This document shows, one piece after another, positions 22,564 to 34,000 of a stretch of DNA of 64,000 nt (its first letter is position 1; each line of letters begins with the position of its first letter). The notes under the pieces are model-generated. The model had not been told where the DNA came from. It worked only from the letters and a program-made list of their open reading frames with translations, and searched no databases. Made by a program: the position numbers and the translations under genes. The DNA comes from Spinellus fusiger (lineage: Eukaryota; Mucoromycota; Mucoromycetes; Mucorales; Phycomycetaceae): positions 1-64,000 of the forward strand of contig JALLLS010000008.1 in NCBI GenBank assembly GCA_025094145.1, in the 5' to 3' direction.

Positions 22564-23595
22564 AAATCAAGATTGTTGTCATGGATCATAGGGGTAAAGG
22601 AGGGGGAGGAGGAGACTTCACTCATCTCATCATCACTGATGGAGAAGGCTTGGTCATGGTGGCGGACAGCATGGGCAGGGTTGGAGAGGATCTCCTTGAG
22701 GTCTTCCTTAGAGATCCAGCCAACAGAAAGGAAGGACTTGGCCACAGAGGGGATCAGAGGGGTGCAGAGGTAGGTCAGGGCCAGGATGCACCTCTTGCAG
22801 TGCACTTCATGGGCCTTGTCTTCCAATTCCTCAGAAGACAGGCTGGTAAAGGCAGGGTCAGCCAGGTGCTTAGGGTCCAGGGGCTCAAAGCCAGAGATGA
22901 CCTTCACCTGAGCCTTCTCCAAGAGCTCAAGGACAGTGGGGGCATACCCATTGTGTACCAACATGCCAAGGACAGAGCTAGCAGGGAAACAAATGTCCAG
23001 CAGATGGGAGGGCTCCAGACCAAAGACACAAAGGCAGCAATGGACCTCTTGTCTGGTCATCTTTCTTGACCAGGGGATGTATATGTACTGATGTCCTGTG
23101 ACATCAGAAGCCTCAGAAAAGACTTGGACATTAGCCTCAGACTTCCTTTGGGAAGTCCTAGGTCTGGGAGCAGGAGCAGGGCGGTTTTTCTTGGCCACAG
23201 TGGCCCAGGAGGAGTCCTTTGCTGTTTTGACAGCATTGGCAGAGGCAGACAGGGGGAAAATCCTGAAAAGAGACAGGAGAAACCAACATATTGTTAGTAA
23301 TTTTTGCATTTTTTACCTCCGACGATGACGTCATGGGTGTGACTGGTGTTGTGGCGGCTGCGCGACGTCGCAGGCTTTCGTTCTCCGCCTCAAGCTCTGA
23401 AATCCGACCTCTCAGAGCCAAGATATCAGCCTTGGAGCTCTCTAGCTCCTGGACCTTTTTTGCCAGGCCTAAAACCAAGGCAGTCAGGGATTGGAAGTCC
23501 GACAGGGCCGGACTAGGTGGTGGTTCGGTGGTGGTCTCCATGGCACCAGAGACAAGGTGTAAAGGTGTTCCCAAAGGAAAGGGAGAGAAGCTCAT
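22560..23595 (-). pseudogene. LINE 3 ORF1 (coiled-coil Gag-like), apparent frame change
   Basis: The first part from 23595 (MSFSPFPLGTPLH; second ATG METTTEPP) carries a coiled coil (LVLGLAKKVQELESSKADIL ... RGRISELEAENESLRRR). The second part (from about 23260 to 22560) is in another frame: AKDSSWATVAKKNRPAP, YIYIPWSRKMTRQEVH, LLDICFPASSVLGMLV, KSFLSVGWISKEDL, ending DNNLDL. Between them is a sequence with a GTAAAA donor, TACTAAC branch site and TTTTCAG acceptor, 54 nt long, but removing it does not change frame, so an indel or frameshift is still needed. The stop overlaps the ORF2 start codon (ATGA). Confidence 0.72.
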
Positions 23596-23748
23596 TGAGA
23601 AATAGGCCTAGAGGAAAACAGACAATGGATTCGAAAAGGCAGCAGATGGATGCACCCAAAATGTACTGGATGCAAATAGATGGGGTGGAAAAAAAGTTAG
23701 TTAAAATTTGAAAACTTAGCAAAAGTGAGGAGAAAGTGAAAGAGAGTC

Positions 23749-23831
23749 CCGGCTTTAGCTCAGTTGGTAGAGCGGAGGACTGTAATGAATTTGTAATCCT
23801 TAGGTCACTAGTTCGAATCTGGTAAGCCGGA
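23749..23831 (+). tRNA. tRNA-Tyr (anticodon GTA) with short intron
   Basis: The acceptor CCGGCTT pairs with AAGCCGG, discriminator A; C1-G72 is the eukaryotic tyrosine identity pair. The D arm is GCTCAGTTGGTAGAGC. The anticodon stem GAGGA/TCCTT holds CTGTAA with anticodon GTA. An intron of about 10 nt (TGAATTTGTA) lies one base 3' of the anticodon, the usual place. The T arm is ACTAGTTCGAATCTGGT with B box GTTCGAATC. A TTTT Pol III terminator follows at about 23836. Its upstream flank is where LINEs 2 and 3 have accumulated. Confidence 0.95.
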
Positions 23832-24167
23832 TATATTTTAATATTGCATTAGTAGTACTATTTTAGGATAGCACATATATTGTCTATCAAGTGAATGCCA
23901 AGGGTATAAATGACTCTTATTTCTGAAGGAATAATAAAGAAGTTTTTTTTTTGTTTGCTGTTAAGCATTGTTGTACTGTCTGAGAAGCAGCCGTTTGCTT
24001 AAAGAAGGTAATAGATAAAGAACAGGTGCCTAAAGCATCTAAATCTATTGTTGTATCCCCCTGTGCTACCACATTTGTGCATTACCATTACTCTCAAGAC
24101 TGGCTACCCTACTATTAACCAATGGTCTACACTTTCATCTCACTATTAGCTCCTTCTATTATCACAG
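23832..24167. other. Spacer after tRNA-Tyr
   Basis: AT-rich sequence starting with the tRNA terminator (TTTTAATA). No gene recognised. Confidence 0.4.
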
Positions 24168-25270
24168 TGCCAATTATTACACTTTTAATAATTATATCAT
24201 AAGATTCTCTATGAATAAGTCAACACAAGTAGTGTGCTGTGACATTCAGAATACTCTATGAAAGCTTGAGTGTACACAAGTACCATAGTACATCTCTGTA
24301 TCATCTCACTGATTGGTCATAACTACAAATCAACCTTCTAAGCTCAAATTATTATTGGACACTTAATGAGCTGCCTTCATCTACACACCAGGAGATTTTT
24401 CTGGCCTTTAAACAATGATATCTTTGCCTTTTAAAACTGAAAATTTCCTGCCTTTTATGGAACTGTACTTGAAATCAAAGGTTTGTGAGTATCCAAAATT
24501 TTCTTACCTTTTATGGAATACCTCAATATCAAATTGTATTATCAATAAAAATATTGTTTATATGAATAAAATTGTTTATTATAATAATATAGCTAATAAT
24601 AATATAGCTAATAATATACTATTACTATAGCTACTGCTGTTATAGGTATATTCCTTCATTGCAATAGAATCTATACCCTAGAAGCCTTGTGCTTTAATAT
24701 TGGGAGATAGATAACTATTCTCAGGAGTATACCCTAGACAGCCTAGACCATATAGAAGGAAGAAGACCACCTAAGACTGACTTGAGAAGAGACTTGACCT
24801 ATCTAATAACAAAAGAGTATATTAGTGATAGTTCAATCAAGAGAGATAGCCTGCTTACCTTTTAGTTAATACTTGTCTTGAGAATAATAAGCCATCTATC
24901 ATCTATTAGAAGAAGAGTCAGTACTATGTCTTGTAGATTACAATGAGCTCAAGCCCAGATGATGACACTGCTTACCTTTTTATCTCAAAAATAGCCTTTG
25001 GTAGTGTCTATCACCTCTTTCTATTGTTTTTCTTTGTTTATAACCACACATTACCTTGCTTATTTATGCTCATCTTGACGAGTACTTGAGTATTAAATAT
25101 TATGGGCAGTGTGAAAAACAACAAAATAATAACAGACCAAAGAATAATAAAATATTTTCATTTTGGTGACGTATCACTTTAGCCTCTACTTTCCAATAAT
25201 TTATCAAGTCAAAATCCTCAAGTCAAACAGCTCACTCTCTTTCTGTTTTTATATTGAAATCTCTTTTACC

Positions 25271-28186
25271 ATGTCCCTCACCACCATCAACTTCAAGAAG
25301 AATGAAATTCCCACCTGCACTGTCTGCCAGAAGATTTTCAAAACAAAGGGAAATCTGAAATCACACCTTTCTACTCATAAAATGTAAGGATAATCTCAAG
25401 TCTAAAAGTAATGTTGCTCATTCTCTACTATGAATAGTTCCATGCCTGAGTCTTCTTCTGGGTATTTATCATAGAAACAGAGGCATAGAATAATAACCAA
25501 ACTAATCATGCTTTATTGCTATTGTTCACAGACCTCTCCCTGCCATCACCACAGTCTTCTGTGTAAAGAGGAAGTGATGATGACCAGGAGATAGTTGTTG
25601 AAGATGAGAAATTTCTTGAAGAAGAACCTCTTTGGGTTACTGGGGAAGATGATTTTGACAGCAGTAACAACACCTTTGAGGAGGCTGCCTCTGTAGATGA
25701 TATCTTCCCATTCTCAACAAAGCTGGAGATGATCATGCATTGTTTCTTTACTGAAAATGAGGAATGTATCTTGAGAAGATTTGCAGGGGAGATCATCACC
25801 TTGTGCAAAGATGTGAGAGAGGCTTGTCTTGCCAATCCTCAGGAGAAAGTCCCTGCTTTAAACAGGGTTCTTAACCTTGAGAAGAGGGTGAGAATCCATG
25901 TCCCCAAGTTCCCACCACCACCCATAATGTTACAGTGGTTGAAACCTGCAAAGGCTTGCCCCCCCCACCACCACCACCACCATTGACCAGTTCTCTATGA
26001 ACAAGCCTTCTGAGCATTTGAGGCTCCTCACCACCAACCCCCTCAAGACAAAGATGCTCTCTGCCCTGCCAGACAGAACTCCAAATCAACAAGTTTCTGT
26101 AACTCAGGGAGAGAAGTGGAGAACTCACCTGCTGTTTCAGCACCCCATGGTCACTGTTACCATCAATGGTACTTCTGTTGATCTCTGGGTTGGAGACATT
26201 GTGCATGCCTCTCTTGGTGAAACAACAACAACAACAATAACAACAATAACAACAACATACAAGCTTGCCTCTTTCTTCATGCAACATGGTAGACTGATGG
26301 CTGAGGCTTATGAAGCAACACCTGGTTTCTCTGTTGGCAGTGTTGTCATTCTTGACATTGTTAGAGACATTAAGATTTCTTCCACTACCCACACCAACTC
26401 CACCAACCACCACCCTCTCAAAAGAGTCACTACTAGCTCTGGAAGACAGTTCATGCCAGTGAAAATTGTGCCTCTGAACTTGTTCTTGGATGACACAAGT
26501 GGAAACATCACCAAGAAGTAGAATAAGTTTGAGAGTTGGGTGATGTCTCCTGCTGCAATGGCATTCAAAGAACAAAACAGGGTTGAGAATATGTTCTTTC
26601 TTTGCACCAGCAACAAGTTGTTGACAATAGAGATGCTTCTGGAGCTGGTAAAGGACTTGGAGATGTTGGAGAGAGGTGTCAAGATGTTTGATGTGGAGTT
26701 TGGAGAATCTGTCCTTGTTGTTGGTGTACTTCACCTCATCATGGCAGACAATCCTATGCATGTGGCTGTGACATGTAGTCTTGGTACAAGTGCCAATCTA
26801 CCATGTAGAAAATGTTTCTGGAGGAAGGGAAGTGGAAGTGCAGTAGTGGATGGTGCCCCTGCCAGAAGAAGAGAAGAGTTAGTGGAGATGTGCCAACAGT
26901 ACAACAACAACCCCAACAATGCCAGCCCCAGAAGTAACCCCAGCACTGGCTATAAGCTAACTGGTGGTGAAGCCCTCTTGTCTCTCCAGTTGTGGGATCC
27001 CTCCAAGGATTGCCCAGTAGAAATCTTGCATACTATCCTCCTTGGTGTTGCCAAACACCTTGTGATTGGTATGGTGCCATTTTACACAGAAAAAGAAGTC
27101 AAGCACTTGGAAGAAAGCTTCTTCAACTAAAACTCAAAGGCTTTCACAAGAAAGCACCACACAACTTTTTGCCTCTGTGGCTCATATCTCGGAAGAGATT
27201 TTAAGATCATTGTTCAGCAGATACCTACCATTTTGAATCAATTAATTCAAAAACAACTTATCAGCAACAATACTTCAAAGGCAATCATTTTTAATTGTTT
27301 TGTTAAGCTCAGTTCTCTTGTATCCCTGTTATACATGCAAAGAATTGAAACATCCTTAGATGTTTATTTGAACAATGTGGAGTCCATTGTCACAGATTTG
27401 AAGAGATCAATTGCCAACTACAATGCATTGGCAGCACCCAGCAAGTCTTCAAAAAAAGCAACCATTGGCAGCACTCTCAAGTTGCATTTGCTTGGTCATC
27501 TTTGTGAAGACATTACTTGCTTTGCCTTGCCCATTCATTATGAAATAGAAAGAGGCAAGCAATTCAACAAGTTTATCTGTAAAAGGATAATCTTCACCAA
27601 CAGATGCTTGCCCTCTCAAGATGTTGCCGTTTCCTTTGGGAAAAAGTACATGTCAGTACCCACCTTGGAAGATGTGTACTGGCAGGTACCAGGCTATGGT
27701 AGTCTTCTCACTGCTGGTGCCAAGGTTAAGCTGTTCCAACAGTTCTGTCCTCTTGTTCTCTCCCATGAGCCTGCTGATAATAACAGCAGCTCCAAAAGTA
27801 TTGTTGTTGGTCTTGCTGGTTTGTTTTTGTTGTCTTCTGCTGTCTTGCCTGTCTTTGGTAAGATTGTTGCCATTGAGAAGAATGTTGCCACAATTCTTCT
27901 ATACAACTTCAAACTAGCCTCTGACCAAAACTCACTCACTCACTCACAACATCTGGCTTTTGCCAAAGAAATCCACAACCTTTTCTCTTTTTTTGCCATT
28001 GGCCTTAAAGATAACATTGGAAACAATGTTGTCTTGCCCTTGAGCACCACTGTTGAGGTGAGCTATGATGGTGTAGTAGTTGTAGAGGCAGTTGACATTC
28101 AGTCAATGAATGAATGCACTGTGCTCAATGTAAGTAAGTCTGGCTCTCTCTTTTGGACAATGACCACTGGAGTTAATTCTGTGTGA
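25271..28186 (+). pseudogene. Plavaka-like transposase with N-terminal C2H2 zinc finger, broken
   Basis: The likely first exon starts MSLTTINFKKNE and has one C2H2 finger (CTVCQKIFKTKGNLKSHLSTH), ending at AAAAT|GTAAGG. Later segments in order are: acidic EEPLWVTGEDDFDS (25550-25985); MNKPSEHLRLL ... LFLDDTSGNITKK (25997-26521); a stop where the family has KKWNK, then VMSPAAMAFKEQNRVENMFF, ADNPMHVAVTCSLGTSANLP, CRKCFW and EILHTILLGVAKHLV (26540-27130); a TAA, then SYLGRDFKIIVQ and HYEIERGKQFN (27131-28186, stop at 28184-28186). The DDTSGN, DNP and LHTILLG motifs are those I associate with the Plavaka transposase core. A CAACAACAATAACAAC run and a His run lie inside. Inactive now; the family call rests on recalled motifs. 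Confidence 0.75.
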
Positions 28187-28262
28187 GTCCCACAATAAAT
28201 ATTTTTAAACATTGTTATGCTGCAAATACTGTGGGTTTAAGGGTAACATATTATGTTAAGAG

Positions 28263-28558
28263 TGTCATCTTTGATCTTAGATATCAAAGGAATCTGGCCA
28301 GTTAACATGTGGTTAAACTCTGCTCTTTATTCATTCAAATGTACACTTCTTTTATACTTATTTTCTCTTACTATTCTACTACTATAAGATATGATGTCAG
28401 GTATACATTTGCTGATATGCTGCAAGAGTGTCAATGACATAATGCTTTGTAGTATTCTGTGTTGCTCATGCATCACTACTACCTTTTGTCATTTTCCTTT
28501 TTAGTTGCTCAGGGACACAAATGACGAAACATCCATTTTTGGAAAGCAGTCTTACAAC
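28263..28558. mobile_element. Solo LTR-like insertion inside the Plavaka-like element
   Basis: 296 bp starting TGTCATCTTTGATC, flanked by AAGAG at 28258-28262 and 28559-28563. The related short element at 43579-44823 has the uninterrupted sequence (TTATGTTAAGAGAAGAATATC at about 44571-44591), which proves the insertion. It contains TTTATTCATTCAAA and TTTTATACTTATTTTC, echoing the LTR pair at 11867-13660, so it may belong to that family. Confidence 0.75.
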
Positions 28559-29150
28559 AAGAGAGGAATATCAGTGACTGAGTTATAAAATTAAGAAGAT
28601 TCTTGTTCTATTTCTTGTCTTTACAGCCAACTTTCTACTTTGTAATTGCAAAGTCAATTTTCTTTGTTCTGATAGGCAGGCAGAGTTTGAAATCGACCAT
28701 CTGGACAACAAAAAGGCATTCTCAAACACATTAGCCAATCATAAGAAGATTTTGATTTTATCCTCAAAATATTTCCTTATATATCCCAAAAATCTCCTTG
28801 TATGTATAAATCCTTAGTGGATTAAATAAGACCTATCAAAGGCAATTAAAAGTGAAGACACATAATAGATGGCTCTATAATGGTGTGCTTATTCAATGAA
28901 CCAACCATAAGGCTCCAACATGTAGTCTACCATTAGGTAGAACACCTACACCAACCATAAAGCTACACCTATGTAAACTACCATAGGATAAATCATCTAC
29001 ACCAACCATATGGTTGCATCTACCAATAAGCTATGCCATGAACTAATCATTAACTACCAAAAGGTAGAATGCCACTGAAGGATAAGCACCCACAAAAAGT
29101 ATAAATAATGAACCACTTTTTACTTAATAAAAATTATCTTTGTTCAGTCT

Positions 29151-29679
29151 CATTATTTTCTACTTGTTTGAATAATCACACTTTCTTTACTCAATAAAAT
29201 CATCTTTGTTCAGTCTCGTTAATCTTACCTGTCCAAACAATCTCAGAGACTATAGAAACAGGATGGCTCTACATGCCCTTGAATAGCCATGAAAAAAATA
29301 GATAGAAAAAGTAAGGATAGAAAAGTATATAAGTAAGCATTTACAAGTTGAAGAATATACTTTCTATTTTGCCAAGCACACCCTTTGCTTCTGCCTTTTG
29401 AACATTATTATTATATTTAAGCCAAAATAAAACATTAACAGTTAAACACACTGTTTCTATAAACTGTAAAAAAAATACAACTCTGATAAGCAATGTCTTG
29501 AGTTATAAACGCAGTGATAGTAATCAGGCTCATTAAAAAGGGCCAACCTTCCCCCCCCTAAAAAAAAGAGAGAGAGAAACGTAGGTTGCAAAATTTCAGT
29601 AGAGCCAGGTAGCTACTATTATGTTTATAATATAGACAAAGTTACATATATTGTAGGTGTTTATTAAAGTTACTATGTA
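29151..29679. other. AT-rich spacer with an LTR remnant
   Basis: About 29318-29405 resembles the 3' half of the solo LTR at 4222-4428 (AGTATATAAG, ATATACTTTCTATT, CCAAGCACACCC). No gene recognised. Confidence 0.4.
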
Positions 29680-31031
29680 CAGTGGAGGGACAGGAAAGAT
29701 AACAATTTTTTTTAAAAAAAATAGACTTCATATCATCAATACAGTGTTTTTCTTGTATCAAGAGAAATAAAACGTATTTTTCAATTTAATAAAGCCCATA
29801 TTATGTTAAAGAAGGGCTATAGAATACGTATATGTAATTTATTCTTTATTCTTACATTTAAAAAACTATTACAAATATAGATTTAGTAATAGGTACTCCT
29901 ACCCTTGTTCTTGATGACTTCTTGCATTCGTGCTGGCATTGTCTCAATCAAAGAATTCTATGTTTTTGGCTCAAAGGAATCCCAGACTTCTTGTATCATA
30001 GGTTTAAACTTGTCTATCTTAACAGAACCGTTGGATCTCTCCTGGACCTTGTCTTTCATCTGCATCCCAAAGTTTTCAATGGGGTTCAGATCGGACAATT
30101 GAGCAGGTCACTCCAAACTATCAATTCCTCTCTCCATTTTCTAATCACTTGCTACAATACTTTTGTGAGTGAGTGCTCCATCTCCCATCAATATTATGTG
30201 GTACTCTAGACCCCAGAAACGTAGCAATGCTTCTTTTTAGACTTTCTTGACAAAATCAACAGCCTTTTGTTTATCCTTCTCAAGCATCACTAGTTCTGAC
30301 TTCTCACTGTGACGAATGGCTCCCCAAACCATAACTGAGAATCTTCCACTCTTGAATGTGGGAGCAAGACAATATTTTTTGTAAGCTTCTCCATCCTTAC
30401 GCCAAACGTAAACCACGCAACTGTTCTTGCCAATTTCGAAACTACTTTTGTCAGTCCATATTACTTTTTTCCACATATCAACAGTCCAGTGAAGATGCTC
30501 TTTGGCAAACTTGAGTCTTATTTCTTGATGTTTTTCATTCAAAGAAGGTTTCTTTTTTGCCACTCGGCTAAATATACCTTCTTCATGCAGTACACGTCTA
30601 ACAGTGCGCTTGCTGCATTTTTCGGGTATTGCTGCAACTATCTCACTTGGAGTCAATCGTCTAATATTGCCAACAACGTTTAGAAGGTGTCGTATTCCTC
30701 TTTCATTGAATATTTTGGGTTTTCTTGAACCTTCTTGGCGTTTGGTGGTTCTTCTTGTCTTTTGTTGATTTAGAACATTATAAATTGTTTGCAACTTTAC
30801 TCAAGTTCTTTCAGCTATTTCTTTTACTTTCATATTTGCTTGTCGAAAATTAACAATGGTAATTTTTTAATCGTCTTTTAGTTCCATTGTAAATTAAATA
30901 TGGATATACTTTTATTAAGAAGAAAGGAAGAAAACTGCAACAAGTGTCTCTTATGTAAGATATGAAATATATTGGATTTCTAAATAAAAATAAATAAATA
31001 AATAAAAGCTAATTTTTTTGTCCCTCCACTG
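29680..31031 (-). mobile_element. Second Tc1/mariner family element, 1352 bp
   Basis: The ends are perfect inverted repeats CAGTGGAGGGACA (29680) and TGTCCCTCCACTG (ending 31031), each bordered by TA. The ends differ from the CAGTCACACCC family, so this is a separate family. It carries one broken transposase gene. Confidence 0.9.
29898..30888 (-). pseudogene. Tc1-like transposase, broken
   Basis: The frame begins about 30888 (MELKDD, then a TAA and a TGA before 30794). The best open part (30794-30237) has the HTH region (RKPKIFNERGIRHLLNVVGN, TVRRVLHEEGIF) and the start of the DDE core, with IWTDKSSFEIGK and FSVMVWGAI; the family motif is usually W(T/S)DES. After the stop at 30237 the sequence still resembles Tc1 in shifted frames, down to a C-terminus like ETMPARMQEVIKNKGRS near 29905. 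Frameshifts and stops make it inactive. Confidence 0.85.
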
Positions 31032-31033
31032 TA

Positions 31034-34000
31034 CGTCAGACACTTGCAAGAAACGTTCTACATTAATAGTATTACACCACAACTTGGGAATTGTCTCTGA
31101 GAGAAAATAGCACCCATCTAGAGCATTATTTTAGACATAACAAAAAAGCATAATGACTCCAAAGATATTATTTGAATTAAGAATAGGTCCAAGCCTCATA
31201 ATTCATTCCTTTCCTTGTTCTCCCTAGTTATCTTTGATGCTTCTGTTGAATTACTAACAGAAACCCATAGTATATCCAAGCTATCTAAAAAAACAATAAA
31301 TTTTATGTATGTGTTTGTTGTTTGTTTGTTTGTTGTTTTTTATACAAAAGAAACTACAGTGTCTAGTTTTACTATGGACAATATCTATAAAAAAAACATT
31401 CACGATAGTCCAATCAATTTTTAAATCGTCCAATTATAGGGTAAAAACCTGTACCACAAAACAAAAATTGGACCTACTGTCTGCTATGCTACCTTTTTAT
31501 ATAAACATAAATACAATACTAACACTTTACAATTATAGTTTATATGAGAAAAACATTCTATATAATTGAGCTTTTCAATTTGTCTAATAGTCAGACCTAT
31601 AGACGAGTATGCTTTTGTCTACAGAAATAGTCTCATAGATATCTTGGCCTATAATTTTTTTTATGTATATTCATAACTGTTGATGCTTTTCGCTATTAGT
31701 AATTCTTCATGGCATCCATGCCACTCATTAACCTCTGTATTTGAAGAACCATATCATGAGTCAGAATAATTAAAGAATCGTGACTATCTCACTCATTACA
31801 TGTGAATACACTTTAAACAATAGATATAGTTTTAAAATTTGTTGTGGGCTAAACCTGAGTGCTCATACTGTTCTCAATTTTCTAAGGTGCTGTCATGAAG
31901 CTGAGTCTACCAAAGTTCTACCAAAGAGTATTGGAAAACAAGGTTTTTTGAAGGATATTTTAAAGCAATAGTAAGAAAGATCAAATTCAATTTTCTTCAG
32001 ACAAAACCTATCTTTATCAAAACTACAACCATGGATATTTTCATGGCTATACTAAATAAACTCACTGATCTAAAATGCTAAAATTCTTATAAAGAATATT
32101 ATTAGACCTTCTAAAAAAGATAGTTGGAAAACAATATTTCAACAGGATTATAAGCAGTGGTGATTTATTGTTTATTTTATTAAATTGCAATAGGAGCTCA
32201 TACAAGTTAGTGGTGGCAAGTATTTGTTAATAAAACCAGACATAAACAATGTTTCAAATCACCTAAACACCACCAATTTTCTTTAATAATATTATAATAT
32301 GCTATGGAGTGAATTCAGTGGTGAAAGTATATGAAATACGTATATAGTGAGGATCAATATAAACTCAACTATTTTAAAATGTCTTGAGAAGGATAAATTG
32401 TCCTGAATCTTTGCATAGTCATGTCTAAACCTTAGATCTATCCATTGCTTTTAAGAGTATAACACAATTTTCCATAACAGCAATATTTTTTTTTAAAAAA
32501 TAAATAAAAATAAAAACAATGTAGAAACTCTATTATTCAGTTGGCCACCCCAAACCCTTTTTACAAATCCAATAAAGCATATCTGGGTCTAGTTAAAGAA
32601 TAGCATACACAAGAGCAAAGTAATTGATACCTGTAGAAAGTAGCTGAGGGCCGTCTCAATATTGGAATGAGGAAATATTATCCCAAGTATCCTCTAACCT
32701 CATACTTAAAAGTATATGATATAAATGTTCTATTGTCATTGATGCCAAAAACAGACGTACCAAATACTAAGGCCTTGTCAATTAGACTATTTGTTTGTCT
32801 ATAATACATCCTTTTATTTTTATTTCTCTGTTGAGATGCTATGGCTTCTCTCCAATAAATTCCTAGAGTCATAGTATATCCATACCTAGAATAAACATAT
32901 CTTATCGGAATTTCTCCTATTTTATTAGTTTCTACAGATCACTTTATTCATAACAAAGGGGGCTTCTCTTGGAATTTGTTCATTCTTTTATTATCATTTT
33001 TATAAATAGTATCATTCCAGATTTCGTGTCTCTTTGCTATAGTTTAGACTGCGTTTGATTCAGGAACGTATGAATACCACTACCAACACATGAATACAAA
33101 GTGACAAGTAGAATAATATTGCCTATTTATTGCTATTTCCTTTTGTTACTATCTAAGCATATAAATATATATATAACTTTTGTTACTATCTACACCAGAT
33201 AACTATAGAATATCTCTTTACTATTTTTCTGTTCTGTTTCTGTTTCTGTTTCTGTTTCTGTTATTATTTCTCTATAACGACATAGTCTTGGTGATGAAAG
33301 GCTGTAAATGCCTATTAGTGTAGAGATGTTGTTTACTTTTTTATTCCTATGGATTGTCACCTCTCTTAGCAACAAGCAGAGTAGAATCAAAGGATACCAG
33401 ACTCAATCAGTGTATAGTTTCTTTATTCGATCATAGCTGAATACAATTTGATTCTTTTCTTGTAAAGTCCTACCTATTAAAAAACGATAAATCTATTTGA
33501 AATTCATAATAAGTACTTTAAAAGGCAAGTTTATTTTGTTACTAAAGACATCACTCAGTTATGGTCCACCTAACCTTTTTTTTTTTTTTTTAATCTTGTT
33601 ATAGTGACTTTTCATTTTTACTATATTTATTTTTCGGTGCAATTGACGTGGCATTTATGCTCTGACTTAATATTTTCTACTCCTACGTTCTATGAACACA
33701 ACACTATTTCGGATCCGACTCACCGAAGAAACTAAGGAAAAAGCCACCGCCCTTGCCAGCAAGAATAAAAATGTATTGGATGTGTGTTCTTGAGGCAGAA
33801 AAGGAAAGAAAAAGAAAGAAAACCAGTCGTGTTAATGTCTTTGTTTTTTCATCGTGTATGTGTATTTTCTGAGAACTGTCAGGTGATTTGGTATTGACGC
33901 AGGACAGGATTCCTTTTCTTATGAGCAGTAGGACGCAAAACAGAAGAGCGCTGCCTTTTCAGACAATAGCAAAGATCAGAGAGCCAATGTCATATGCAAA

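Larger units (their letters stand above)
18945..23714 (-). mobile_element. LINE 3: full-length non-LTR retrotransposon upstream of tRNA-Tyr
   Basis: Bounded by CTTAGCA at 18938-18944 and 23715-23721, a 7-bp target duplication. Size 4770 bp. ORF1 22560-23595 and ORF2 19215-22563 overlap by ATGA. The 3' end carries the same terminal block as LINE 2 and no clear A tail. Its 5' end lies 34 bp from the first base of tRNA-Tyr. LINE 2 lies immediately beyond its 3' end, in the same orientation. Confidence 0.85.
24384..28804 (+). mobile_element. Plavaka-like DNA transposon, 4.4 kb, TA target duplication
   Basis: The left end is CACACCAGGAGATTTTT; the right end, reverse-complemented, is CATACAAGGAGATTTTT, so 15 of 17 match. 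TA flanks both sides (24382-24383, 28805-28806), and the uninterrupted LTR copy at 14 kb confirms the insertion point. Inside are a C2H2 zinc-finger exon and a transposase with motifs seen in fungal Plavaka (CACTA-related) elements. A solo LTR sits near its 3' end. A 1.25 kb deletion derivative is at 43579-44823. Confidence 0.85.
24168..29150 (+). mobile_element. LTR (same family as 14180-14707) split by a DNA transposon
   Basis: 24168-24383 and 28805-29150 match the reverse complement of the solo LTR at 14180-14707, in order and with no loss at the junction apart from the TA duplicated by the transposon. Shared blocks include TGTGACATTCAGAATACTC, CTTAATGAGCTGCCTTCATC, TTAGTGGATTAAATAAGACC and AACTACCAAAAGGTAGAATG. 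At the 3' end the last 60 bases seem to be duplicated in tandem (ATCTTTGTTCAGTCTC appears near 29130 and 29200). The exact ends and a target duplication were not found. It is more decayed than the copy in LINE 2. Confidence 0.75.

Noticed and set aside
18945..23714. An intron inherited by the LINE 3 RNA as the reason for the ORF1 break
   Set aside because: The candidate has good splice signals but is 54 nt, a multiple of three, so splicing it out does not join the two frames. Kept only as a possibility in the findings.
25871..26761. 296-codon minus-strand ORF with poly-Cys stretches
   Set aside because: Opposite the Plavaka-like transposase. The Cys runs come from the complement of the AACAAC microsatellite.
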